From an uncultured Actinotalea sp. (lineage in GTDB: Bacteria; Actinomycetota; Actinomycetes; Actinomycetales; Cellulomonadaceae), in assembly GCF_946885855.1 (NCBI RefSeq), contig NZ_CAMPHH010000086.1:1-12142 (forward strand): 12,142 nt of DNA, in the 5' to 3' direction. Numbering within the stretch: the stretch's first letter is position 1; every line of letters starts with the position of its first letter. The notes beneath the pieces were generated by a model. The model did no database searches. It saw only the letters and a program-made list of their open reading frames with translations, and was not told the origin of the DNA. Position numbers and translations under genes: made by a program. Shown here piece by piece: positions 1-6,057 of this stretch.

Positions 1-666
1 GCGGTCGCGGCCTGCCGGACCCCGGTCGTCAGCGCCATCGGCCACGAGACCGACAGCCCGCTGCTGGACCTCGTCGCGGACCACCGGGCCTCGACGCCGA
101 CGGACGCCGGCAAGTGCGTCGTCCCCGACGTCGGCGAGGAGCGGGCCAGGCTGGTCCAGGCCCGCGGACGGATCCGCGTCGCGGTGAGCCAGCGCCTGCA
201 CCGGGAGACGGACCGCCTGGGTTCGCTGCGCTCGCGCCCGGTGCTCGCGCGTCCGGAGCTCCTCCTGGACGGTCGGCACGCCGACGTGGAGCGGCTGCGC
301 GCCTCCGCGTGCCGGGCACTGGAGGACCGCATCCGTGCCGGCCACGCCGAGGTGGCGCGGCTGGACGCCCAGGTCCGCGCGCTGTCGCCGGCCGCGACGC
401 TGGAGCGTGGCTACGCCGTCGTCCAGCGGGCCGCGGACGGCGTCGTCGTCCGCGCGCCGGGCGACGCCCCCGCCGGGACCGGCCTGCGGCTGCGTCTCGC
501 CGACGGCGAGGTCGGCGCGACGAGCACCGGCACCCGCTTTACTGGGTCTCGCGTGGCCGAGCACAGCGTGGCCGAACCCGCCGTGGCCGAGCCCCGCTCG
601 ACCGAGCCCCGCGTGACCGCGCCCCGCACGGACCGTCGACGGTCCGCCACCACCCAGGAGGAGTGA
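1..666 (+). CDS. xseA: Exodeoxyribonuclease VII large subunit, C-terminal part (5' end outside window)
   Basis: The reading frame is open from the first base and ends at TGA 664-666, giving 221 residues of the C-terminal half. XseA is the catalytic subunit of exonuclease VII, which with XseB degrades single-stranded DNA to oligonucleotides in the cytoplasm during repair. The fragment opens with the family's conserved stretch PVVSAIGHETDSPLLDLVAD (residues 8-27), followed by ASTPTDA, then the long charged helical region (about 45-135) that carries XseB subunits, then the LERGYAVVQ motif near residue 138 typical of the C-terminal domain. After about residue 180 the protein runs into a low-complexity tail built from a 15-bp tandem repeat, beyond the usual family end. 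The stop lies one base before the xseB start, so the two are probably co-translated. Family identification is firm; the start cannot be seen. Confidence 0.95.
   Translation, partial: AVAACRTPVVSAIGHETDSPLLDLVADHRASTPTDAGKCVVPDVGEERARLVQARGRIRVAVSQRLHRETDRLGSLRSRPVLARPELLLDGRHADVERLRASACRALEDRIRAGHAEVARLDAQVRALSPAATLERGYAVVQRAADGVVVRAPGDAPAGTGLRLRLADGEVGATSTGTRFTGSRVAEHSVAEPAVAEPRSTEPRVTAPRTDRRRSATTQEE
553..627 (+). repeat. Coding minisatellite, five 15-bp units in the xseA tail
   Basis: Five consecutive 15-bp units (553-567, 568-582, 583-597, 598-612, 613-627) lie in frame and encode VAEHS, VAEPA, VAEPR, STEPR and VTAPR. Units two to four are the closest to each other. The repeat makes a Pro/Glu/Ala-rich, probably disordered tail of XseA. 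Because the unit is a multiple of three, gain or loss of copies would keep the frame. Confidence 0.85.
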
Positions 667-667
667 C

Positions 668-964
668 GTGCCGGCCGACCGCCCCCGCCCGACCGACCCC
701 ACGCCCGTGGCCGACCTCAGCTACGAGCAGGCCCGGGACGAGCTGGTCGCCGTCGTCGCCCGTCTGGAGGCCGGCGGCGAGACGCTCGAGGGCTCGCTCG
801 CGCTGTGGGAGCGGGGCGAGGCCCTCGCCCGGCGCTGCCAGGAGTGGCTCGACGGCGCGCGACGCCGCCTGGACGCCGCGCGCGCCGACGGCGCCCCGGG
901 GGACAGGACCCGCGCCGCCACCGACGACGAGGACGACCCGACCGAGATCGAGGACGAGGCATGA
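668..964 (+). CDS. xseB: Exodeoxyribonuclease VII small subunit
   Basis: This 98-residue protein is the small subunit of exonuclease VII; several copies coat the XseA helical arm. The family core is clear at about residues 17-66: SYEQARDELVAVVARLEAG, then LEGSLALWERGEALARRCQ and a helical WLDGARRRLD. A Pro-rich leader (residues 1-15) and an acidic Asp/Glu-rich tail (about 75-98) make it somewhat longer than the usual 70-85 residues. The GTG start at 668 is chosen because a perfect AGGAGG (656-661) sits six bases upstream and overlaps the end of xseA. Its TGA (962-964) overlaps the ATG of the following kinase as ATGA, which indicates translational coupling. Identification is secure. Confidence 0.95.
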   Translation: MPADRPRPTDPTPVADLSYEQARDELVAVVARLEAGGETLEGSLALWERGEALARRCQEWLDGARRRLDAARADGAPGDRTRAATDDEDDPTEIEDEA

Positions 965-2091
965 GCGACGACCACACGTTCAACCCGGTCAGCACAGCGC
1001 CGTCCGACCCGGCGGCCGCCCCGACGGCTCCACCGACGGGACCGGGCACCCCGGAGGCCGGCGTCGACGTGCCACCCAGCGGCGTGGTGGCGGAGGACGT
1101 CGAGCAGCGTGCCTTCGACTCCGCAGCGGAGCCGGATCTGGGCGAGGTCGCCGTCGCCGGTGACGAGGGCGTCGCGCTCGTGGTCGGGGAGGCGCTCATC
1201 GACGTCGTGCAGACGTCCGACGGCGCCGTGGCCGAGCACCCCGGCGGCAGCCCGGCCAACGTGGCCCTGGGCCTGGGTCGCCTCGGGCGGGACGTGCACC
1301 TGCTGACGTGGTTCGGTCCGGACGCGCACGGCGCCCTGCTCCGCCGCCACCTCGAGGGCTCGGGCGTCACGGTGGTGCCGGGCAGCGAGTCCGCCGAGCG
1401 CACCTCCGTCGCCGTGGCCCACGTCGACCCGGCCGGGGTCGCCAGCTACGAGTTCGACCTGTCCTGGCACGTCCCCGAGCGCTGGACCGCGCCGTCGGGG
1501 GCCCCGGTGGTCGTCCACACCGGCTCGATCGCGGCCGTCCTCGAGCCGGGCGGCCCGGACGTCGCCCGCATCCTCGAGGCGCACCGGGGCACCGCCACCA
1601 TCACCTACGACCCCAACCTGCGGCCCTCCCTCATGCCGCCGCCGGAGACGACGCGCGGCGTCGTCGAGCAGCTCGTCGCCCTGTCGGACGTCGTGAAGGT
1701 CAGCGACGAGGACCTCGCCTGGCTCGAGCCGGGCAGCGGACCCACCGAGGTCGCACAGCGGTGGGCCACCGCGGGTCCGGCGCTCGTCGTCGTCACGCGC
1801 GGCGGTGAAGGGGCGACGGCCGTGACCGCGGACGGCCGGGTCATCGACGTCGCGGCCCCCCGCGTCACGGTCGCGGACACCGTCGGCGCCGGCGACTCCT
1901 TCATGGGCGGGCTCATCGACGGCCTGTGGTCCGTGGGGCTGCTGGGCGCGGCCCACCGGCAGGCCCTGCGCGAGGCGGACGAGACCGTCCTGCGCGCCGT
2001 GCTGGCCCGCTGCGCGGAGATCGCCGCGATCACCGTGAGCCGGCCGGGCGCCAACCCGCCGACCACGGAGGAGCTCACCACGTCGCTCTGA
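961..2091 (+). CDS. PfkB-family carbohydrate kinase, fructokinase-like
   Basis: A 376-residue ribokinase/PfkB-superfamily kinase that would phosphorylate a sugar with ATP in the cytoplasm. The first PfkB signature is seen as GEALID (76-81) followed by GGSPANVALGLGRLG from residue 95. DPNLRPSL (217-224) resembles the DPNxR segment of bacterial fructokinases. The second signature is DTVGAGDSF (306-314), with Asp312 as the expected catalytic base and the GAG as anion hole. The substrate is inferred, not proven; ketodeoxygluconate or another hexose is possible. The first 70 residues or so are Ala/Pro/Asp-rich, without family similarity and probably disordered. Inner GTG codons at 1084 and 1087 could shorten the protein but lack a ribosome site, whereas the ATG at 961 overlaps the xseB stop as ATGA, so I keep the long form. 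By spacing it belongs to the xseA-xseB operon although it is not a DNA-repair gene. Confidence 0.88.
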   Translation: MSDDHTFNPVSTAPSDPAAAPTAPPTGPGTPEAGVDVPPSGVVAEDVEQRAFDSAAEPDLGEVAVAGDEGVALVVGEALIDVVQTSDGAVAEHPGGSPANVALGLGRLGRDVHLLTWFGPDAHGALLRRHLEGSGVTVVPGSESAERTSVAVAHVDPAGVASYEFDLSWHVPERWTAPSGAPVVVHTGSIAAVLEPGGPDVARILEAHRGTATITYDPNLRPSLMPPPETTRGVVEQLVALSDVVKVSDEDLAWLEPGSGPTEVAQRWATAGPALVVVTRGGEGATAVTADGRVIDVAAPRVTVADTVGAGDSFMGGLIDGLWSVGLLGAAHRQALREADETVLRAVLARCAEIAAITVSRPGANPPTTEELTTSL

Positions 2092-2163
2092 CGGCGGCCG
2101 CCCGAGGCGCACGCCGGTCACCGGTGGCCGTGGCGCACCGTCGGTGAGGCGCGACCCGGTGGC

Positions 2164-2207
2164 CGACGTCGTCGTCTCAGTCGCCGACGACCGGCACGAC
2201 GACGTCG
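2164..2207. terminator. 12-bp perfect inverted repeat, possible bidirectional terminator
   Basis: Arms CGACGTCGTCGT (2164-2175) and ACGACGACGTCG (2196-2207) pair perfectly around a 20-base loop that itself holds a small GCCG/CGGC pairing. The element lies between the plus-strand kinase (ends 2091) and the minus-strand small ORF, whose stop codon (2177-2179) falls inside the loop. There is no T tract on either side, as is common in high-GC actinobacteria. Terminator function is inferred from position and structure only. Part of one arm is coding (SDVVV), so chance from repeated GTC codons is possible. Confidence 0.45.
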
Positions 2208-2359
2208 CTCGCCGGACCCGGGAGCGTCGCGCCGAGCCCGGCCGCGGCTGCGGTCCCGGCGAGCGCCACCGTCACTGCCACCACGAGGACGGCCTTGACC
2301 ATGACGAGGCGCTGGCCCTCGGCCCTGCGCTCGAGGCGTGCTGCACGTGCGTGTCCCAT
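2177..2359 (-). CDS. Small hypothetical protein with one membrane segment or signal peptide
   Basis: A 60-residue protein that I do not recognise. It starts MGHARAARLERRAEGQRLVM, a basic amphipathic leader, followed by a hydrophobic stretch of Val/Ala/Leu (about residues 21-41) and a short tail ending PGPASDVVVPVVGD. This could be a single membrane span with the N-terminus inside, or a signal peptide with a very short mature part. The ATG at 2359 is preferred because a GAGGGGG ribosome-site-like run precedes it at suitable distance; an in-frame ATG at 2389 would add ten residues but has its purine run directly abutting the start. It lies downstream of the GH15-like gene on the same strand, 121 bases away across several hairpins. 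The basic leader plus hydrophobic block and plausible ribosome site argue for a real gene, but there is no family support. Confidence 0.5.
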   Translation of the reverse strand: MGHARAARLERRAEGQRLVMVKAVLVVAVTVALAGTAAAAGLGATLPGPASDVVVPVVGD

Positions 2360-2398
2360 CTCGGCCCCCTCGCCGTCGGCGACATCCACCTGCTTCGT

Positions 2399-2457
2399 GT
2401 GGCCGGTGGGCCACTCCTTGCACGTCGCCGGTCACCGGCACGGACGGGTCACGTCCG
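2399..2457 (-). terminator. Cluster of three short perfect hairpins after the GH15-like gene
   Basis: Three adjacent inverted repeats lie between the stop of the GH15-like gene (2481) and the small ORF. In minus-strand order they are a 6-bp stem with a 5-base loop at 2441-2457 (CGGACG/CGTCCG), a 6-bp near-continuous palindrome at 2427-2439 (GCCGGT/ACCGGC), and a 6-bp stem with a 4-base loop at 2399-2414 (GTGGCC/GGCCAC). No T run follows. Position suggests transcription termination for the GH15-like gene, or structure in the leader of the small ORF. Confidence 0.45.
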
Positions 2458-2480
2458 CTGCGTGCTGACGAGGCTCTGCC

Positions 2481-3755
2481 TCAGGAGGTCGAGCCTGCAG
2501 CCTGACGGTCGAGCTCGTCCAGGGCCAGGAGGACAGTGGACGCCGTCCACGCCAGGGGCGCAACCGCAGCGGGGCTCCCGTCGTGCAGGACCTTCTCCGG
2601 CAGCGAACCGCGCGACGTGCGGTGCGCGTCGAGCCAGTCCAGCCACCGCGTCGCGTCCTCGACGTCACCCGACGCGGCAGCCGTCAGGGCCCACATGGCC
2701 GTCTCGGGCGTCCACGAGACGCCGTCCCGCTTCCAGTCCTCACCCGGGGCGAGCCCCCCCGCCGGCCGCGCCATCCCCGCGGCGGCGTCCCGCCACGCCG
2801 CGGTGACCTGGGCGTCGGGCGCGCCGAAGGGCGGCATGAGCCACGCGACGGCGGTGTCCTGCGCCGTCCCCCCGAGCCGGCGCGGGTAGTGCGGCGCGAA
2901 GTGGCCCTCGACGCCCCGCTCCAGCAGCGCGACGAGGTCACCGACCGGCGGCTCGCCGAGCGCCGCCAGCACGGGCGCCGCCGCCCTCGTACCGGCGAGG
3001 AGCGGCGCGAGGGTGCCCAGGGTCGGGCGCCCCTCGGCCACCTCCCAGTAGTCCGGGAAGGCGGGGGGCAGTCCCGTGACGCGGTCCACCTGGTCCCGGA
3101 TGGTGGCCACCGAGGAGGTCACCAGGGCCCGCAGCTCCTCGAGCCGGGCGTCGCGGCCCGGTCCGGCCGCCGCGTACCACTCGGCGACGCCCCAGAGCAC
3201 CCAGCCGCTGCCGTCGAGCTGGGCCGGGCGTCCGTCCGGCACGTCCCCGGTCCCGTCGGGCAGGTAACGGGCGTGCAGCACGCCGCCGTCGGTGCTGCGC
3301 TCCTGCATCCGGGCGAGGTAGGCGAGGACCGCACGGGCGTCGTCCGGGTGGCCCGTCCGGGCCAGGGCCGCGGCGGTGAACGAGGCGTCCCGCGGCCACA
3401 CGTACCGCCAGTACGGGCTCCCCGCGGCGAGCGACGCCCCGTTGTCGAGCACGAGGGCGTCGAGGTCACGCAGCGCCTGCTCGGCCATCGCGCGGTACCG
3501 CTCCGGCCCCGGTACGACGCCCCGCGCGAGCCACGCGTCCTGCCGCTCCCGCTGCGCCGGGTCGTCGCCGATCACCTCACCGACGGGCACGAGCCGCGGC
3601 ACGCCGCCGGCGTCGAGCGCGACGCCGTCGGAGTAGAGCGCGATGCGCGCGTGGGCCGCCTCGTCGGGCCTGCTCGCCCCGGTCGCGAGCAGGCCCACCG
3701 CGAGCAGGGCGCTGCTGCCGACCAGCAGTCGGCGGCGTCGTCGGGCGAGGGGCAT
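2481..3755 (-). CDS. Secreted or membrane-anchored GH15-like glycoside hydrolase ((alpha/alpha)6 barrel)
   Basis: A 424-residue protein of the glucoamylase-like six-hairpin superfamily. Members of GH15 hydrolyse alpha-glucosidic bonds with inversion; the family includes glucoamylases and mycobacterial trehalases. Visible family features are SPYWRYVWPRDASFTAAAL (113-131, the RYxWPRD substrate-pocket motif), FPDYWE (233-238, with Glu238 as likely general acid), and SLPEKV (384-389, Glu387 as likely general base) followed by PLAWTAS (400-406). The N-terminus has five consecutive arginines and then a hydrophobic run (about 10-26), so the enzyme is exported or anchored outside the membrane. The N-terminal beta-sandwich of typical GH15 proteins is absent, so only the catalytic barrel remains. 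The ATG at 3755 has no clear Shine-Dalgarno but sits six bases after a TAGGGT box, which fits leaderless expression. It follows the sugar ABC ATPase gene on the same strand by 109 bases, suggesting a role in cutting an alpha-glucoside outside the cell. The substrate is unknown. Confidence 0.82.
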   Translation of the reverse strand: MPLARRRRRLLVGSSALLAVGLLATGASRPDEAAHARIALYSDGVALDAGGVPRLVPVGEVIGDDPAQRERQDAWLARGVVPGPERYRAMAEQALRDLDALVLDNGASLAAGSPYWRYVWPRDASFTAAALARTGHPDDARAVLAYLARMQERSTDGGVLHARYLPDGTGDVPDGRPAQLDGSGWVLWGVAEWYAAAGPGRDARLEELRALVTSSVATIRDQVDRVTGLPPAFPDYWEVAEGRPTLGTLAPLLAGTRAAAPVLAALGEPPVGDLVALLERGVEGHFAPHYPRRLGGTAQDTAVAWLMPPFGAPDAQVTAAWRDAAAGMARPAGGLAPGEDWKRDGVSWTPETAMWALTAAASGDVEDATRWLDWLDAHRTSRGSLPEKVLHDGSPAAVAPLAWTASTVLLALDELDRQAAGSTS

Positions 3756-3761
3756 CGCCGC

Positions 3762-3767
3762 ACCCTA
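3762..3767 (-). promoter_or_regulatory. Candidate -10 box for leaderless GH15-like gene
   Basis: Read on the minus strand, TAGGGT matches the actinobacterial TANNNT -10 consensus and lies six bases (gcggcg) before the ATG at 3755. That is the spacing expected if transcription starts at or next to the start codon. No TTGACA-like -35 box is visible. The gene lacks a ribosome site, which agrees with a leaderless message. It would give the hydrolase its own promoter, apart from the importer operon. Confidence 0.45.
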
Positions 3768-3805
3768 CGCACCCCGCGCGCGGTCGGGCCAGGGCCGGAG
3801 GGCCC

Positions 3806-3854
3806 GGTCGGCGAACCGGCACACACCGCGCCCACGCGGCCGGGGCCGCCGACC
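3806..3854 (-). terminator. Compound hairpin after the ABC ATPase gene
   Basis: An outer 8-bp perfect stem (3806-3813 with 3847-3854, GGTCGGCG/CGCCGACC) encloses a 5-bp stem (3816-3820 with 3839-3843) and a 4-bp CGCG/CGCG stem (3827-3830 with 3835-3838). On the transcript it begins about ten bases past the sugC stop. A further small GGGCC/GGCCC hairpin lies at 3792-3805. No T run is present. It probably attenuates or ends the importer transcript before the GH15-like gene. Confidence 0.5.
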
Positions 3855-3864
3855 TGGATCCTCG

Positions 3865-5130
3865 TCAGGCGGCCCCGCGCTCGCCGTCGGCGGACTCACG
3901 CCGCTGCGCGCGCTCGAGCGCGGTCCGACGCTCCTCCTCGGTCTCGGCGTCGACCCGGCGGGCGGCCTCCTCGTCCCGGGAGAGGTTCTCCGAGGTCTCC
4001 GGGTCGAAGACCATGAGGCGCACGGGGTCGATCCACAGCCGGGCGGTGTCCCCGTCGCGGACGCGGCTCTCCGAGGACAGGACCGCGACGACCTGGCTGC
4101 GCATCCCCTCGCCGTCGAGCTCGCGGTCCAGCTCCTCGAGCTTCTTCGCCACGTCGGGGTTGGTCTCGAACGGGATGTAGGCGTAGAGCTCGGAGCCGAG
4201 CCACTCGGTGACGTCGATGTCCGCGTCGAACGCCACCCCCCGGTCGGCGTCCTCCACGAGGGCGGCGTCCTCGACGTGCTCGGGCCGGAAGCCGACGATG
4301 ACCAGGCGGCGATCGCCGACGACACCGCGCAGCCGGTCGTCGAACGGGACCTCGGCGAAGGGCAGGCGCAGCACGTCGTCGCGGACCTCGCCCGGGACGA
4401 AGTTCATCGGCGGGGAGCCGATGAAGCCGGCGACGAAGAGGTTGACCGGCTGCTCGTAGAGCCCGCGCGGGCTGGCGACCTGCTGCAGCTCGCCCTTGCG
4501 CAGCACGGCGACCCGGTCGCCCAGGGTCATGGCCTCCGTCTGGTCGTGCGTGACGTAGACGGTCGTGGTGCCCAGTCGCCGCTGCATGCGCGCGATCTCC
4601 GTGCGCATCTGTCCACGCAGCTTCGCGTCGAGGTTCGACAGCGGCTCGTCGAAGAGGAAGGCGTCGGCCTGGCGGACGATCGCCCTCCCCATGGCCACGC
4701 GCTGGCGCTGCCCGCCGGAGAGGTTGGCCGGCTTGCGGTCGAGGTGCTCGCGGAGCTCGAGCGTGTCCGCCGCCTTCTCGACGCGACGGCGGATCTCGTC
4801 GTCGGAGAACTTGCCCTTCGCCAGCCGCAGCGGGAAGGCGATGTTCTCGAAGACGGTCAGGTGCGGGTAGAGCGCGTAGTTCTGGAACACCATCGCGAGG
4901 TTCCGGTCGCGCGGCGCCTTCTCGTTGACGCGCTTCCCGGCGATCTCGAGGTCGCCGTCGGTGATGTCCTCCAGTCCCACGATCATCCGCAGGAGGGTGG
5001 ACTTCCCGCAGCCGGACGGGCCCACGAGGATGACGAACTCGCCGTCGGCGATGTCCAGGCTGACGCCCTTCACGGCGGGGAACCCGTCGCCGTACTTCTT
5101 GACGATGTCCTTCAGGACGATCGAGGCCAT
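3865..5130 (-). CDS. sugC: ABC sugar importer ATPase (MalK/MsmX/SugC type)
   Basis: This 421-residue ATPase energises the two permeases encoded just upstream, from the inner face of the membrane. All nucleotide-binding motifs are intact: Walker A GPSGCGKST (37-45), Q-loop Gln83 in MVFQNYALYPH, signature LSGGQRQR (137-144), Walker B AFLFDE (157-162), D-loop SNLDAKL (165-171) and switch His195 in YVTHDQTEA. The C-terminal half is the regulatory TOBE/MOBE-type domain of CUT1 sugar importers, with GFRPEHVE a typical marker. The last 40 or so residues are a charged Glu/Arg-rich helix, making it longer than usual for the family (about 365-395). The ATG at 5130 is preceded by GAGGAG at suitable distance. 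It is the last of four genes in lpqY-sugA-sugB-sugC order. The symbol rests on that order; such ATPases are often shared between several sugar importers. Confidence 0.93.
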   Translation of the reverse strand: MASIVLKDIVKKYGDGFPAVKGVSLDIADGEFVILVGPSGCGKSTLLRMIVGLEDITDGDLEIAGKRVNEKAPRDRNLAMVFQNYALYPHLTVFENIAFPLRLAKGKFSDDEIRRRVEKAADTLELREHLDRKPANLSGGQRQRVAMGRAIVRQADAFLFDEPLSNLDAKLRGQMRTEIARMQRRLGTTTVYVTHDQTEAMTLGDRVAVLRKGELQQVASPRGLYEQPVNLFVAGFIGSPPMNFVPGEVRDDVLRLPFAEVPFDDRLRGVVGDRRLVIVGFRPEHVEDAALVEDADRGVAFDADIDVTEWLGSELYAYIPFETNPDVAKKLEELDRELDGEGMRSQVVAVLSSESRVRDGDTARLWIDPVRLMVFDPETSENLSRDEEAARRVDAETEEERRTALERAQRRESADGERGAA

Positions 5131-5140
5131 CGGTGACTCC

Positions 5141-5218
5141 TCAGGTGGTCGACGGGTGGGTGGTCGGGGCGCGCCCGGACGTGCGGGTGGTGCGGCGGGC
5201 GTCGTCGGCGGCGGTCAT
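5141..5218 (-). CDS. Possible translationally coupled 25-residue micro-ORF
   Basis: The end of sugB reads GGA TGA, so an ATG overlaps the stop codon (ATGA) and opens a 25-codon frame reading MTAADDARRTTRTSGRAPTTHPSTT. Its own stop lies ten bases before the sugC ATG and close to the sugC ribosome site. A GAAGGG run just upstream could serve as a ribosome site. The peptide is Thr/Arg-rich, hydrophilic and unlike any family I know. It may only carry ribosomes from sugB to sugC, or may be chance. Low confidence. Confidence 0.2.
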   Translation of the reverse strand: MTAADDARRTTRTSGRAPTTHPSTT

Positions 5219-6057
5219 CCCTTCACCGCGCCCTGGGTGAGGCCGGCGACGATCTGCCGCTGGAACAGCACGACGAGGACGACGACGGGGACGGTGACGA
5301 CGACGGCTGCCGCGGAGATCGAGCCCGTCGGCTCCTGGAACTGCGAGGCCCCGGTGAAGAACGCCAGGGCGGCCGGGACCGGGCGCGCCGCCTCGGTCGA
5401 GGTCAGGGAGATCCCGTAGACGAAGTCGTTCCACGCGATGAAGAACGCGATCAGCGCCGTCGTGAAGACGCCCGGCGCGGCGAGGGGGACGATCGCCTTG
5501 CGGAACGCCTGCCACGTCGTCGCGCCGTCGACCTGCGCGGCCTGCTCGAGCTCCCACGGGATCTGCCGGAAGAACGCCGAGAGGGTCCAGATCGAGATCG
5601 GCAGCGTGAGCGAGAGGTACGGGATGATCAGGCCCGCCCACGTGTCGTAGAGACCGATGTTCCGCCAGAGGTTGAACAGCGGCGTGACGACCGAGATGAC
5701 CGGGAAGATCGAGACGCCGAGCGCCGTCGTCAGCACGAGCCGCTTGCCGGGGAAGTCCAGCCGCGCGATCGCGTAGGCGGCGAGCGTGGACAGGACGACG
5801 GCGATCGCGGTCGCGATGAGCGAGATGCCGACCGAGTTCCGCAGCGCGGACAGGAAGAGGTCCTGCGCGCCGCCGACGAGGATCTGCTCGTAGTTGACCA
5901 GCGTCGGGTTCTGCGGCAGGAAGAGCCCGGACTGCAGCTCGCTGGACGGCTTGAAGCTGGTCGCCAGGATCGAGGCGACCGGGAAGAGAGCGTAGAGCAG
6001 GACCAGGACGGCGATCCCGATCCAGACGACGCGCTGCCGCGTGCTGAGCCCGGCCAT
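5215..6057 (-). CDS. sugB: ABC sugar importer permease (MalG/SugB type)
   Basis: A 280-residue inner-membrane permease of the CUT1 carbohydrate importer family; with the partner permease it forms the sugar channel. There are about six hydrophobic spans, the first at about 10-32 and the last at about 248-266. The cytoplasmic EAA loop that docks on the ATPase is clear at about 171-196 (EQAAQVDGATTW followed by RKAIVPLAAPG). Length and the short cytoplasmic N-terminus fit MalG-type proteins. The ATG at 6057 is chosen because it shares its A with the stop of the upstream permease (TGATG) and follows a GGGGGAGAG purine run. The open frame extends much further upstream, but that part is a shadow of sugA. 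An 84-base gap separates it from the ATPase gene. Confidence 0.93.
   Translation of the reverse strand: MAGLSTRQRVVWIGIAVLVLLYALFPVASILATSFKPSSELQSGLFLPQNPTLVNYEQILVGGAQDLFLSALRNSVGISLIATAIAVVLSTLAAYAIARLDFPGKRLVLTTALGVSIFPVISVVTPLFNLWRNIGLYDTWAGLIIPYLSLTLPISIWTLSAFFRQIPWELEQAAQVDGATTWQAFRKAIVPLAAPGVFTTALIAFFIAWNDFVYGISLTSTEAARPVPAALAFFTGASQFQEPTGSISAAAVVVTVPVVVLVVLFQRQIVAGLTQGAVKG

Noticed and set aside
114..1163. Long open frame over xseA/xseB on the plus strand
   Set aside because: Arg/Pro/Ala-rich composition typical of a shifted high-GC frame, and it overlaps two clear exonuclease VII genes.
721..2121. 466-codon minus-strand frame opposite xseB and the sugar kinase
   Set aside because: It is fully antisense to recognisable genes, and its sequence shows no family motifs and only low-complexity Arg/Gly/Asp runs.
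2110..2130. CACCGGTG palindrome after the kinase gene
   Set aside because: A short GC palindrome without loop or flanking structure; common in this kind of DNA, so not reported as a site.
2583..5136. Long plus-strand frames (2583-4016 and 3643-5136)
   Set aside because: They are antisense to the GH15-like hydrolase and the ABC ATPase, whose motifs are complete; shadows of GC-rich coding bias.
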